A DNA stretch of 64,000 nucleotides. It comes from Microbacteriaceae bacterium. Lineage in GTDB: Bacteria; Actinomycetota; Actinomycetes; Actinomycetales; Microbacteriaceae. The notes below the pieces were generated by a model that was not told where the DNA came from, made no database searches, and saw only the letters and a list, made by a program, of their open reading frames with translations. Location: the NCBI GenBank assembly GCA_025464975.1, contig JAODMT010000004.1, forward strand, positions 372,001-436,000, written 5' to 3'. The position numbers were made by a program, and so were the translations under genes. Shown here one piece after another: positions 1-8,591 of the stretch (its first letter is position 1; each line of letters opens with the position of its first letter).

Positions 1-1052
1 ACGGACTCTCCCTCACGGTGGATGCGATCGAGGTGACGGATGACGAGGTTGAGGCAGAGCTGCAGAACCTGCTCACCCGCTTCGGCACGCTCATCACGGT
101 TGACCGCCCGGCCGCGACCGGAGACTTCGCCCAGATTGACCTCCTCGCGACCATTGGTGGCAACGAGGTAGACACCGCGAACGCGATCTCCTACGAGGTC
201 GGCTCCGGCGACCTGATCGACGGCATCGACGAGGCCCTCGACGGCCTCAGCGCCGGCGAGACCACCGTCTTCGAGTCCAAGCTGCTCGGCGGCGACAACG
301 AGGGCGAGTCGGCCGAAATCACCGTGAAGCTCCTCGCCGTCAAGGAGCGCGAGCTTCCCGCGGCCGATGACGACTTCGCCCAGATCGCCAGCCAGTTCGA
401 CACGATCGACGAGCTCAAGGAAGACATCCGCGAGCAGATCAGCCGGTCCAAGGTCTTCGGGCAGGGCACCCAGGCCCGCGACCAGGTCGTCGACAAGCTC
501 CTCGAGGAGCTCGACATCCCCGTGCCGGAGCAGCTCGTTCTCGATGAGGTGCACCGTCACCTCGAGAACGAGAACCGCCTCGAGGACGACGAGCACCGGG
601 CGGAGGTCACCGAGTCGAGCGAGAAGACGTTCCGCAGCCAGATTCTTCTCGACACGATCGCCGAGGCCGAGCAGGTCAAGGTCAGCCAGAACGAGCTCAC
701 CCAGTACCTCGTGCAGGGCGCCGCGCAGTACAACATGGAGCCCGGTGAGTTCATCAAGGTTCTGGACTCGAACGGCCAGATCCCCGGAATGATCGGCGAG
801 GTGGCCCGCGGAAAGGCGCTCGCCATCGTGCTGTCGAAGGCCAAGGTCGTCGACTCCAACGGCAACGACGTCGACCTGACCGAATTCACCGCCCCCGTTG
901 CCGGCGACGACGACGAGTTCGACACCTCCGAGGCATCCGACCTTCTCGTGCAGGCAAACGCCGGCAGCACCGGGGGTCACAGCAACGGTGGCGCGAAAGA
1001 CGGCCACGGTCGTTCGGCGAACCACGAGCACTACGGACACGACCACAACTAG
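1..1052 (+). CDS. tig: trigger factor (ribosome-associated chaperone), 5' end outside window
   Basis: Trigger factor binds the ribosome exit tunnel, shields nascent chains and has an FKBP-type prolyl isomerase domain. The frame is open from the left edge, so the N-terminal ribosome-binding domain is missing. About 350 codons remain of a protein usually 430-480 residues long. The visible part starts just before the FKBP-like domain ([13 protein letters not shown]) and runs through the helical SurA-like C-terminal domain. The tail is acidic, Gly/Asn-rich and ends in a His-rich stretch (HEHYGHDHN), common in actinobacterial Tig. It lies upstream of clpP1/clpP2, the usual order in this phylum. 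Identity is confident; the start cannot be assigned here. Confidence 0.95.
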   Translation, partial: GLSLTVDAIEVTDDEVEAELQNLLTRFGTLITVDRPAATGDFAQIDLLATIGGNEVDTANAISYEVGSGDLIDGIDEALDGLSAGETTVFESKLLGGDNEGESAEITVKLLAVKERELPAADDDFAQIASQFDTIDELKEDIREQISRSKVFGQGTQARDQVVDKLLEELDIPVPEQLVLDEVHRHLENENRLEDDEHRAEVTESSEKTFRSQILLDTIAEAEQVKVSQNELTQYLVQGAAQYNMEPGEFIKVLDSNGQIPGMIGEVARGKALAIVLSKAKVVDSNGNDVDLTEFTAPVAGDDDEFDTSEASDLLVQANAGSTGGHSNGGAKDGHGRSANHEHYGHDHN

Positions 1053-1076
1053 TCGCAACCGCAGGTAGTCGTACAC

Positions 1077-1955
1077 ATGGTCGATCTTGGGCTGCTCTTT
1101 GATGTGGACGGGCCGCTCGCCAGTCCGGTGAGCCGCACCATCCGCATCCCGAGCATCCTCGACGACCTCGTGTCGCTCGCCGCGGCAGGCGCGCCGATCG
1201 CGTTCATCACGGGTCGCTCCGACGCCTTCGTGCGGGACGAAGTGATCGGCCCGCTGTTCGGGGCCGGGCTCGGTGAGGCGCTCGCGAAACCGGGCGCGCG
1301 CATGTTCGGTGTTTTCGAAAAGGGTGGCTCCTGGGCGCCAATCACCGCCGAGGGGCTTGGCCAACTCACGGTCGACAAGAGCGTCGCCCTGCCCGACCCG
1401 GTGATCGACGCGGTTCGCGACCTCGTGGCCAACCGGTTCTCCGACGTCATGTTCTTCGACGAGACGAAGCACGCCATGATTTCGGTTGAGCAGCGCGTCG
1501 ACGTCGCTTCCGCCGACTATCTCGCGGCGCAATCCCAATTCGACGACGCGGCGTTCACCGTCCTGAGTGAAGCCGGGCTTGGTGTGAAGCTCCGTGATCG
1601 GTCAGCGCCGGATGCCGCGGGGCGGGTGCCGTTCCGCCTTGATCCGACCATCATCTCGACCGACATCGAGTCGGTGCTGCTCGACAAGGACCGCGGGGCG
1701 CGGCGCGCGATCGAGTACTTCCGCTCGCTCGGGCCGCTGCCCAGCCGGTGGCGCACTGTCGGCGACTCGCGGAGTGATTACCTCATGGCCGACCACCTCA
1801 TCCAGTCCGGATTCGAGGTCGCACACGTCGACGTGCGGCCGAGCGACGGCATTCTCGAGCGCCCATACCGCGTGATCACGATTGGCGACGACATTCACGA
1901 CGACGCCGGCGCCGCGTTCCTGACCCACTGGGTGCGGGCCCTGGCGCTTCGCTGA
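1077..1955 (+). CDS. HAD-superfamily hydrolase, substrate unknown
   Basis: This 292-residue protein has the haloacid dehalogenase motifs: DVDGP at residues 9-13 (nucleophile Asp9, acid/base Asp11), FITGRS near 43-48 (motif II) and GDSRSD near 229-234 (motif IV). The fold and the long cap segment suggest a Cof or sugar-phosphatase-like type IIB enzyme, but nothing visible fixes the substrate. It lies 24 bp after tig and about 110 bp before clpP1. The ATG at 1077 is chosen because motif I follows immediately, as is usual in the family. Codon use matches its neighbours. Confidence 0.75.
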   Translation: MVDLGLLFDVDGPLASPVSRTIRIPSILDDLVSLAAAGAPIAFITGRSDAFVRDEVIGPLFGAGLGEALAKPGARMFGVFEKGGSWAPITAEGLGQLTVDKSVALPDPVIDAVRDLVANRFSDVMFFDETKHAMISVEQRVDVASADYLAAQSQFDDAAFTVLSEAGLGVKLRDRSAPDAAGRVPFRLDPTIISTDIESVLLDKDRGARRAIEYFRSLGPLPSRWRTVGDSRSDYLMADHLIQSGFEVAHVDVRPSDGILERPYRVITIGDDIHDDAGAAFLTHWVRALALR

Positions 1956-1981
1956 CCTTCGCTGGTTTCGGTTGCCCTTGC

Positions 1982-1999
1982 TCTCTGCCCACGGCGAAC
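1982..1999. promoter_or_regulatory. ClgR-like operator upstream of clpP1P2
   Basis: The core TGCCCACGGCG (1986-1996) followed by AAC matches the published ClgR consensus CGCYNANRGCG-WWS at every core position but the first. ClgR activates clpP1P2 in corynebacteria and other actinobacteria. The site is 68 bp before the clpP1 start, a suitable place for an activator. A TAGATT hexamer near 2027 could be the -10. Assignment rests on motif and position only. Confidence 0.45.
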
Positions 2000-2066
2000 A
2001 GAGCCGTTTACGCGCGTTGGCTCCGATAGATTCAACACCAAGCGACAACTGAAATGGAGCGCAACA

Positions 2067-2666
2067 ATGGCCCAACCGGCATTGGTCTCGAGCATTTTCG
2101 ACCAACTCCTCAAGGACCGCATCATCTGGCTTGGGTCAGAGGTGCGTGACGACAACGCCAACGAGATCTGCGCCAAGATCCTGCTGCTTGCGGCAGAGGA
2201 CCCGAAGCGCGACATCTTCCTATACATCAACTCGCCCGGCGGCTCCATCACCGCGGGTATGGCCATCTACGACACGATGAAGTTCGTTCCGAATGACATT
2301 GTGACCGTCGGAATCGGCATGGCAGCCTCGATGGGACAGTTCCTGCTCTCCTCGGGCACGAAGGGCAAGCGTTACATCACGCCGAACGCTCGAGTGTTGC
2401 TTCACCAGCCGTCCGGTGGTTTCGGCGGAACTGCGGCCGACATCCAGACTCAGGCCAACCTCATCCTCGACATGAAGAAGCGGATGGCGGAACTCACGGC
2501 CGACCAGACCGGAAAGTCGGTCGAGCAGATCATCATCGACGGGGACCGGGACAACTGGTTCACCGCATCGCAGGCGCTGGAATACGGTTTCGTCGACCAC
2601 CTCCGGGAGTTCGCTTCCGAGGTCATCGGCGGCGGCGGCACCGACGAGTCCCTGACCGAGAAGTAG
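2067..2666 (+). CDS. clpP1: ATP-dependent Clp protease proteolytic subunit ClpP1
   Basis: ClpP1 is a serine peptidase that assembles with ClpP2 into the barrel fed by ClpX or ClpC. At 199 aa it is full length. The catalytic triad is visible: Ser88 in GMAASMG, His113 in LLHQP and Asp162 in DGDRDNW. The oligomerisation and substrate-binding segment YINSPGGS is intact. clpP2 follows after 17 bp, so the two are co-transcribed, as expected for the mixed ClpP1P2 complex of actinobacteria. A ClgR-like site lies upstream. The start ATG is preceded by GGAGCG. Confidence 0.97.
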   Translation: MAQPALVSSIFDQLLKDRIIWLGSEVRDDNANEICAKILLLAAEDPKRDIFLYINSPGGSITAGMAIYDTMKFVPNDIVTVGIGMAASMGQFLLSSGTKGKRYITPNARVLLHQPSGGFGGTAADIQTQANLILDMKKRMAELTADQTGKSVEQIIIDGDRDNWFTASQALEYGFVDHLREFASEVIGGGGTDESLTEK

Positions 2667-2683
2667 AGACAGGCTAGAGAATC

Positions 2684-3352
2684 ATGGAATTCACACAGTT
2701 CAACCGCCCGGGCGGCATGGCCGCGCCGAGCGCCGAGGCACGCTACATCCTGCCGACGTTCGAGGAGCGCACCGCCTACGGCTACAAGCGCCAGGACCCG
2801 TACGCGAAGCTGTTCGAGGATCGAATCATCTTCCTCGGCGTGCAGATCGACGATGCGTCGGCCGATGACGTGATGGCCCAGCTCCTCGTTCTCGAGAGCC
2901 AGGACCCCGACCGCGACATCGTCATGTACATCAACTCACCCGGCGGCTCCTTCACCGCGATGACGGCGATCTACGACACGATGCAGTATGTGCGTCCGCA
3001 GATCCAAACTGTGGTTCTCGGCCAGGCGGCCTCCGCCGCGGCCGTGATCCTCGCCGCGGGAGCTCCGGGCAAGCGCCTCGCGCTGCCTAACGCCCGCATC
3101 CTGATCCATCAGCCGGCGACCGGTGACGCCGGTCGTGGCCAGGCGTCGGACATCGAGATTCAGGCCCGCGAGATCCTGCGGATGCGCTCCTGGCTCGAGG
3201 AGACGCTGTCCCGCCACTCCAACCGCACGCAGGAGCAGGTCAACAAGGACATCGACCGCGACAACATCCTGAGCGGGGAAGAGGCTCTCGCCTACGGCCT
3301 CGTCGACCAGGTACTCACCTCGCGGAAGAATCTCCCGGCCATCACCAAGTAG
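2684..3352 (+). CDS. clpP2: ATP-dependent Clp protease proteolytic subunit ClpP2
   Basis: This is the second ClpP paralogue of the operon, 222 aa, with an N-terminal extension of about 35 residues ([11 protein letters not shown]...) typical of actinobacterial ClpP2. Catalytic residues are Ser117 in GQAASAA, His142 in ILIHQP and Asp193 in DRDN. It partners ClpP1 in a hetero-tetradecamer. A perfect 16-bp-stem hairpin follows the stop and probably ends the operon. clpX is separate, about 2.6 kb downstream, beyond three minus-strand genes. Confidence 0.97.
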   Translation: MEFTQFNRPGGMAAPSAEARYILPTFEERTAYGYKRQDPYAKLFEDRIIFLGVQIDDASADDVMAQLLVLESQDPDRDIVMYINSPGGSFTAMTAIYDTMQYVRPQIQTVVLGQAASAAAVILAAGAPGKRLALPNARILIHQPATGDAGRGQASDIEIQAREILRMRSWLEETLSRHSNRTQEQVNKDIDRDNILSGEEALAYGLVDQVLTSRKNLPAITK

Positions 3353-3362
3353 GCAGAATTTA

Positions 3363-3398
3363 CGAAGAGGGGTCGGGCGAAAGCCCGACCCCTCTTCG
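3363..3398. terminator. intrinsic-type terminator hairpin after clpP2
   Basis: A perfect 16-bp stem (CGAAGAGGGGTCGGGC pairing with 3383-3398) closes on a GAAA tetraloop. It starts 11 bp after the clpP2 stop in a convergent intergenic region. There is no U-tract, as is often the case in actinobacteria. It could serve both clpP2 and the opposing copC gene. Confidence 0.85.
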
Positions 3399-3425
3399 TG
3401 CGTAGGCGCCTTTGGCCGGCTACCC

Positions 3426-3502
3426 AAAACGCAGGAGATTCACCACTTCGCGTGGCCATTCGAGCGGCAGGCGGTGCCGCGGTGGTGATTCTCCTGCGTT
3501 TT
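3426..3502. repeat. 77-bp inverted-end element, copy 1
   Basis: A left arm starting AAAACGCAGGAGATTCACC (21 bp, 3426-3446) and a right arm ending CTCCTGCGTTTT (21 bp, 3482-3502) are inverted repeats with one mismatch. They flank a 35-bp centre. The same arms, same mismatch, same orientation and same total length recur at 35586-35662, but the centres are unrelated. It lies between the clpP2 terminator and the 3' end of copC. No target-site duplication is visible. Confidence 0.85.
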
Positions 3503-3536
3503 CGGCGCACGACGGAAGCGGCGTGGCCACGCGCGG

Positions 3537-4211
3537 CTAGTCCGCCTCGGCCGGTCGGTGTTCGGGCGCGTCTTCGTCCTCATCGTCGCGTCTGCCTCGG
3601 CGGGCGAAAATCAGGGTCAGGATGACCGCTACCGCGACCGCGAGAAAGGCGCCGCCGATCCAGAGCACCGTCTGGAGCGTGCCGGAGTCGACGGTTCGTG
3701 ACGCCGACGTGCCCTGGCCACCGGCGGAAGGCGCTTCTAGTTTGATGGTTCCGTGGCAGTCCGGCACCCGGGTGCTCCCGGAGCTCGCCGTGAAGCCCTG
3801 CGGCGGCTTCCAGGTGAATCTGTAGGTGTCCGAGACGATGTGACTGTCGGTGGAGACCACTTGCCAGGTGACGGTGTAAGTCCCGCCGGCCCCGAGGGCG
3901 GCATTGGTGGTCATTGACGGCCCAGAGATGCGGATGCAGCCGTCGCCGTAGTACCGTCCGGCCGAATCCCTCACCTGCAGCGCGAAGCCGGAGCCGTTGC
4001 CGTCGATGTTGAGAAGCACATCGTTGGTCGTGATCTCGAACTCTGGCGGCAGTGTTGTGAGGGTCGCGCCCGCCGCGGGGGTGGAGGAGACGAGATAGTT
4101 GTGCGCCGCGGCCGGGGCGGCCGTGCCGAGCGCCGCCCCGGCGGTCGCGAGGCCAAGGACGGCGACGGCAATCCACGCAAAGCCTGCGATGGGGTGGATG
4201 CGCCGAGTCAC
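3537..4211 (-). CDS. copC: CopC-domain copper-binding exported protein with C-terminal anchor
   Basis: At 224 aa, it has a signal peptide cleaved near AAPAAA|HNYLV. The mature protein would then begin with His, the residue that in CopC proteins supplies a Cu(II) ligand. The CopC/YobA Ig-like domain follows (SSTPAAGATL, DSHIVSDTYRF), then a Ser/Gly linker, one membrane helix (TVLWIGGAFLAVAVAVILTL) and a charged cytoplasmic tail. It acts outside the membrane in copper binding or delivery. Its start overlaps the ycnI-like stop by 4 bp (ATGA), so the genes are translationally coupled. Direct copper binding is inferred from the family. Confidence 0.88.
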   Translation of the reverse strand: MTRRIHPIAGFAWIAVAVLGLATAGAALGTAAPAAAHNYLVSSTPAAGATLTTLPPEFEITTNDVLLNIDGNGSGFALQVRDSAGRYYGDGCIRISGPSMTTNAALGAGGTYTVTWQVVSTDSHIVSDTYRFTWKPPQGFTASSGSTRVPDCHGTIKLEAPSAGGQGTSASRTVDSGTLQTVLWIGGAFLAVAVAVILTLIFARRGRRDDEDEDAPEHRPAEAD

Positions 4212-4942
4212 GGCTGGCTCGCCTTTCGGGTTGCGCCGACCTGTGGCCGTGATCTCGGCCGGCGTGCGGTCACGGCGAGCACGATTCCGATGGCGCCCAC
4301 GACGAGTCCGCCGATTCCGAGGCCGCGGGCGATCGGGTCTCCCGACGCGGGCGGAGCGGCATCGGCAAGCATCGCGGCCGTCACCTCCGCGTCCGCGTCG
4401 TTGCTGGCCACCGGTGCGTCATTCACGTAGAGCACCGGGGCCGGGTGCTGGGAATCCGACCCGCTCTCGTTCCACCGGACTACCGTGCCGTCGCTGTAGG
4501 TCTGGGTGGCGGGAAGCCGGATCTTGCCCGTGTTGGGAACGGGACCGACCGACAGCGAGAACTGCTGCAGCTGGCCGTCGCGGATTTCGGATCCGGCATC
4601 CGCGGTCCAGATCACCCGCGTCACCGCGGTGGTCAGCTGATTGTGATCGATGGTGACCGGCTTCGGAAGGGTCTCCGATACGAGGTCGGTGGACCAGCCG
4701 GGCACCGGGACATAGCTGACGCTGGCGAACGGGGTGCCGGTGGGAATGTCGATCTCGAGCTTGGTCGTGGTGGCCGTGCTCGACTCGTTCGGCACTTTGA
4801 AGGTAATAACAGCGTACGAGCCTTGGTCGGCGCCGTACGGCGTGATCGTGACGTGAGCGCTGGCCGCGATCGGCACGGCAATGGCCAGTACGGCGCCCGC
4901 GCCGATGGCGATGGCGGCCTTGATCGGGGTGTTCAAATTCAT
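4208..4942 (-). CDS. YcnI-like (DUF1775) copper-binding exported protein
   Basis: A 244-aa exported protein with signal peptide MNLNTPIKAAIAIGAGAVLA and a mature N-terminus at HVTITP. The exposed N-terminal His is the copper ligand in Bacillus YcnI. The DUF1775 domain occupies about residues 30-160 and contains the invariant Trp (VPGWSTDL). A spacer and one C-terminal transmembrane helix (GLGIGGLVVGAIGIVLAV) with a basic tail follow. It is coupled to copC by an ATGA overlap and preceded by a polytopic membrane gene on the same strand. A YcnI/CopC pair is a recurrent copper-handling arrangement in actinobacteria. Confidence 0.88.
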   Translation of the reverse strand: MNLNTPIKAAIAIGAGAVLAIAVPIAASAHVTITPYGADQGSYAVITFKVPNESSTATTTKLEIDIPTGTPFASVSYVPVPGWSTDLVSETLPKPVTIDHNQLTTAVTRVIWTADAGSEIRDGQLQQFSLSVGPVPNTGKIRLPATQTYSDGTVVRWNESGSDSQHPAPVLYVNDAPVASNDADAEVTAAMLADAAPPASGDPIARGLGIGGLVVGAIGIVLAVTARRPRSRPQVGATRKASQP

Positions 4943-5050
4943 GATGGTCCTCGGCGTTCAGAAATCGCGGCAAACGGCGCCACAGATCGTGGCGTAGTGG
5001 GTTCGGAACCGCGTGGTGAAAAAACGGGTGCCCCGCAGAATGGGTGCGCC

Positions 5051-5677
5051 CTACGGGATTGGAGTGCGGACCGTGAGCCGCGGGGGACCACGGTGGCGGA
5101 GCGCCGAGAGCAGCTCATCGATCGGGCGCGGCAGCCGCGCCCGATCGATGGCAACGGTGTGCGGCCCGGACGGCGAAGTCGTGCCGATCGCGACCCGGAG
5201 ACCGAAGAGCCGGGTCAGCGCGAGTCGCGCGATTCGGAAGAGGTTCCAGAATGCGTGCTCACCGTAGCGCAAGGCGACGATCGTGACGGCGGCGGCGATC
5301 GCGTGCCCAACCCACATGCGCGCGTCGGTCGGCATGGGAACGGCCGCTTGCTGCGCCGGAACCGTGGCGGCGAATCCGGCGGAAACGTCCATGCTCATTC
5401 CGTGGCCGGCCGCCGGAGGGGCCGGGGCATCGGCGAGCAGACCGAACAGGCCGTGAAACAGAAACTGGCTGACCGCGACAGACACCGCCTGCCGCAGAAG
5501 GGAGAGGGTCTTACCCGCAAGGAGCACGCAAAAGATGGCCGAGAACGAGAGGCAGAGCGCGATGCCGGCGACACCGGGAATCGATCCTCCGGCCAGAGCA
5601 TGGGAGAACACGGCGACAAATGTCGACACGAGTGCGGCGATCCAGCCGCGAGCGAATCGCGCCCATCTCGTCGTCAT
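5051..5677 (-). CDS. polytopic membrane protein heading the YcnI/CopC cluster
   Basis: The family is not recognised. The protein is 208 aa with about four hydrophobic helices (near residues 10-30, 35-55, 62-82 and 120-140) and a Met/His-containing stretch (AGHGMSMDVS) between helices 3 and 4 that could bind metal. The C-terminal 60 residues are basic and cytoplasmic-looking. The start is preceded by GGGAG. It is transcribed toward ycnI and copC with a gap of about 108 bp, so an accessory role in copper handling is plausible but is only inference from context. Confidence 0.7.
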   Translation of the reverse strand: MTTRWARFARGWIAALVSTFVAVFSHALAGGSIPGVAGIALCLSFSAIFCVLLAGKTLSLLRQAVSVAVSQFLFHGLFGLLADAPAPPAAGHGMSMDVSAGFAATVPAQQAAVPMPTDARMWVGHAIAAAVTIVALRYGEHAFWNLFRIARLALTRLFGLRVAIGTTSPSGPHTVAIDRARLPRPIDELLSALRHRGPPRLTVRTPIP

Positions 5678-5956
5678 AGCGGCTCCCGGTGGCTCGTGTC
5701 CGTCTGAAGAAGTCTAAATCGGCTCACGGCGCCAGCGACCCGGGCCCGAACGCCGTCGCCCGACCTTCCACATTCTGTGCGGCGCCTTCTCGGCGGCGTG
5801 CGTCTTTTTGTGTGTCGCGAACCGTCATTTGCGACCAGTGTCGTCGACTCCGGCTAGGCTCAGTAATTGACCCACAGTAGCGTCATAAGACCGCTGATCC
5901 CCAGACCCGCCTTCCAGGGAAGAGCGGCAAGGGCCGATACCAGGAGGAGGCCGAGC
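5678..5956. promoter_or_regulatory. divergent intergenic region with clpX leader
   Basis: This 279-bp stretch separates the minus-strand copper cluster from clpX. It contains a GTCGC-N12-GCGAC inverted repeat (5814-5818 and 5831-5835) and a TAGGCT hexamer (5855-5860) that could be the clpX -10 box. No matching -35 is clear. AGGAGGAGG at 5942-5950 is the clpX ribosome-binding site. The start at 5957 is chosen over the upstream in-frame GTG for that reason and because the zinc-finger N-terminus begins there. Confidence 0.4.
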
Positions 5957-7234
<1,278 letters not shown>

Positions 7235-7299
7235 CAGGCCACGGCCGCGGGACCATCCGCCCATCCCGGGTTGGACCGCGAGTGGTTTCGAGGTTGCCC

Positions 7300-7305
7300 T
7301 AGGCT
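7300..7305 (+). promoter_or_regulatory. candidate -10 box (TAGGCT) upstream of the BenE-like gene
   Basis: TAGGCT fits the actinobacterial TANNNT -10 pattern and is shared with other genes in this window. It lies in the 179-bp gap between clpX and the transporter. A GAGAGAG sequence (7327-7333) downstream could be a ribosome-binding site. No good -35 was found. Confidence 0.3.
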
Positions 7306-7413
7306 GGACGGGTCCGCCGACCGTTCGAGAGAGCCCGATAGCCCATCGTCCTTCAGCCCATCATCGCGGGAATCGTTGCGGCCATCACCGGTTTCTCCAG
7401 CTCGTTCGCGATC

Positions 7414-8586
7414 GTGCTCGCCGGACTCGCAGCGGTCGGCGCATCGCACTCCGAGGCGTCATCCGGCCTGCTGATCATCTGCATCGCCCAAGGTGTGCTC
7501 GCTATCGTGCTCAGCCTGGTCTACCGGTTGCCGGTCAAGTTCGCCTGGAGCACGCCTGGGGCGGCACTGCTCGTGGCCACCGCCGGCATCACCGGCCGTT
7601 TCACCGAAGCGGTCGCCGCGTTCGTTGTCGCCGCGATCCTGATCATCGTCGTCGGACTGTGGCCCGCGCTCGAGAGGCTTATCGGGCGGATACCGCCGCC
7701 GATCTCGAACGCCATGGTCGCCGGCATTCTCTTTCCCCTCTGCCTGGCTCCCGTGACAGCGGCCGTGAACCTCCCCTTGCTCGCCCTCCCGGTCATCCTG
7801 GTCTGGCTCGTGCTGTACCGACTCGCACCGCGATGGGCCGTTCCGGCGGCCATCGTGCTGGCCGTTGTCCTCCTCGCCGCGACGGCGGGCACCGACTGGC
7901 TCCACGGCGCAAGACTGATGCCGCAGCTGGTCTTCGTCGCGCCGAGCTTTGATCTTCGTGTCGTCGTGAGCCTCGCCATTCCTCTCTTCATCGTGACGAT
8001 GGCTGGCCAGAACATCCCCGGAGCGATGATTCTGAACAGCTTCGGATATCGAACGCCGATGCGGGCGTCGCTGATCGGCTCCGGGGCTCTGTCGGCGGTC
8101 GGGGCGCTATTCGGCGGCATCACTATCAACCTCGCCGCGCTGACGCAGGCACTGACCGCCGGTCCGGAGGCATCGCCCGACCGGACGAAGCGGTGGATCG
8201 CGCCGGTGTCGGCCGGATGCACCTACATCGCGCTCGGCCTGCTCGCCGGGATCGCCACGGCGTTCGTGGCCGCATCGCCGCCGCTGCTGATCGAGGCGGT
8301 CGCCGGCCTCGCGCTGCTCGGCGCGTTGGTCGGCGCAGTGACGGCGGCGATGGAGAGTCCAGGCGGTCGGCTCTCGGCAATCGCCACCTTCCTGGTCACG
8401 GCATCCGGTATAACGCTCCTCGGCATCGGGTCCGCGTTCTGGGGGCTCGTGGTCGGCGCCGTCTTCGTGCTCTGGCTGGGGTGGACCAGGCGCCGCTCCG
8501 GCGGCCTTTTGCGGCAGGAGCGGGCCCGGCACGATGACGTTGAGGATGCGCCGGATGCAGCGGCGGCAGATCGGTCAGCGCAGTAG
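7414..8586 (+). CDS. benE: BenE-type benzoate/proton symporter homologue, N-terminus problematic
   Basis: A polytopic membrane protein with about 11 helices and BenE family features: GFSSSFAIVLAGL, FAWSTPGAALL and GGITINLAALTQAL. The family imports aromatic acids with protons, or remains uncharacterised. The first canonical start in frame (GTG, 7414) falls inside the first helix. Family-like residues (LQPIIAGIVAAITGFSSSF) are encoded upstream from 7351, but an in-frame TAG at 7339-7341 precedes them and no ATG, GTG or TTG lies between. Either an unusual start is used, or the 5' end carries a mutation or sequence error. The C-terminal tail is hydrophilic. Confidence 0.75.
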   Translation: MLAGLAAVGASHSEASSGLLIICIAQGVLAIVLSLVYRLPVKFAWSTPGAALLVATAGITGRFTEAVAAFVVAAILIIVVGLWPALERLIGRIPPPISNAMVAGILFPLCLAPVTAAVNLPLLALPVILVWLVLYRLAPRWAVPAAIVLAVVLLAATAGTDWLHGARLMPQLVFVAPSFDLRVVVSLAIPLFIVTMAGQNIPGAMILNSFGYRTPMRASLIGSGALSAVGALFGGITINLAALTQALTAGPEASPDRTKRWIAPVSAGCTYIALGLLAGIATAFVAASPPLLIEAVAGLALLGALVGAVTAAMESPGGRLSAIATFLVTASGITLLGIGSAFWGLVVGAVFVLWLGWTRRRSGGLLRQERARHDDVEDAPDAAAADRSAQ

Positions 8587-8591
8587 TTCCC

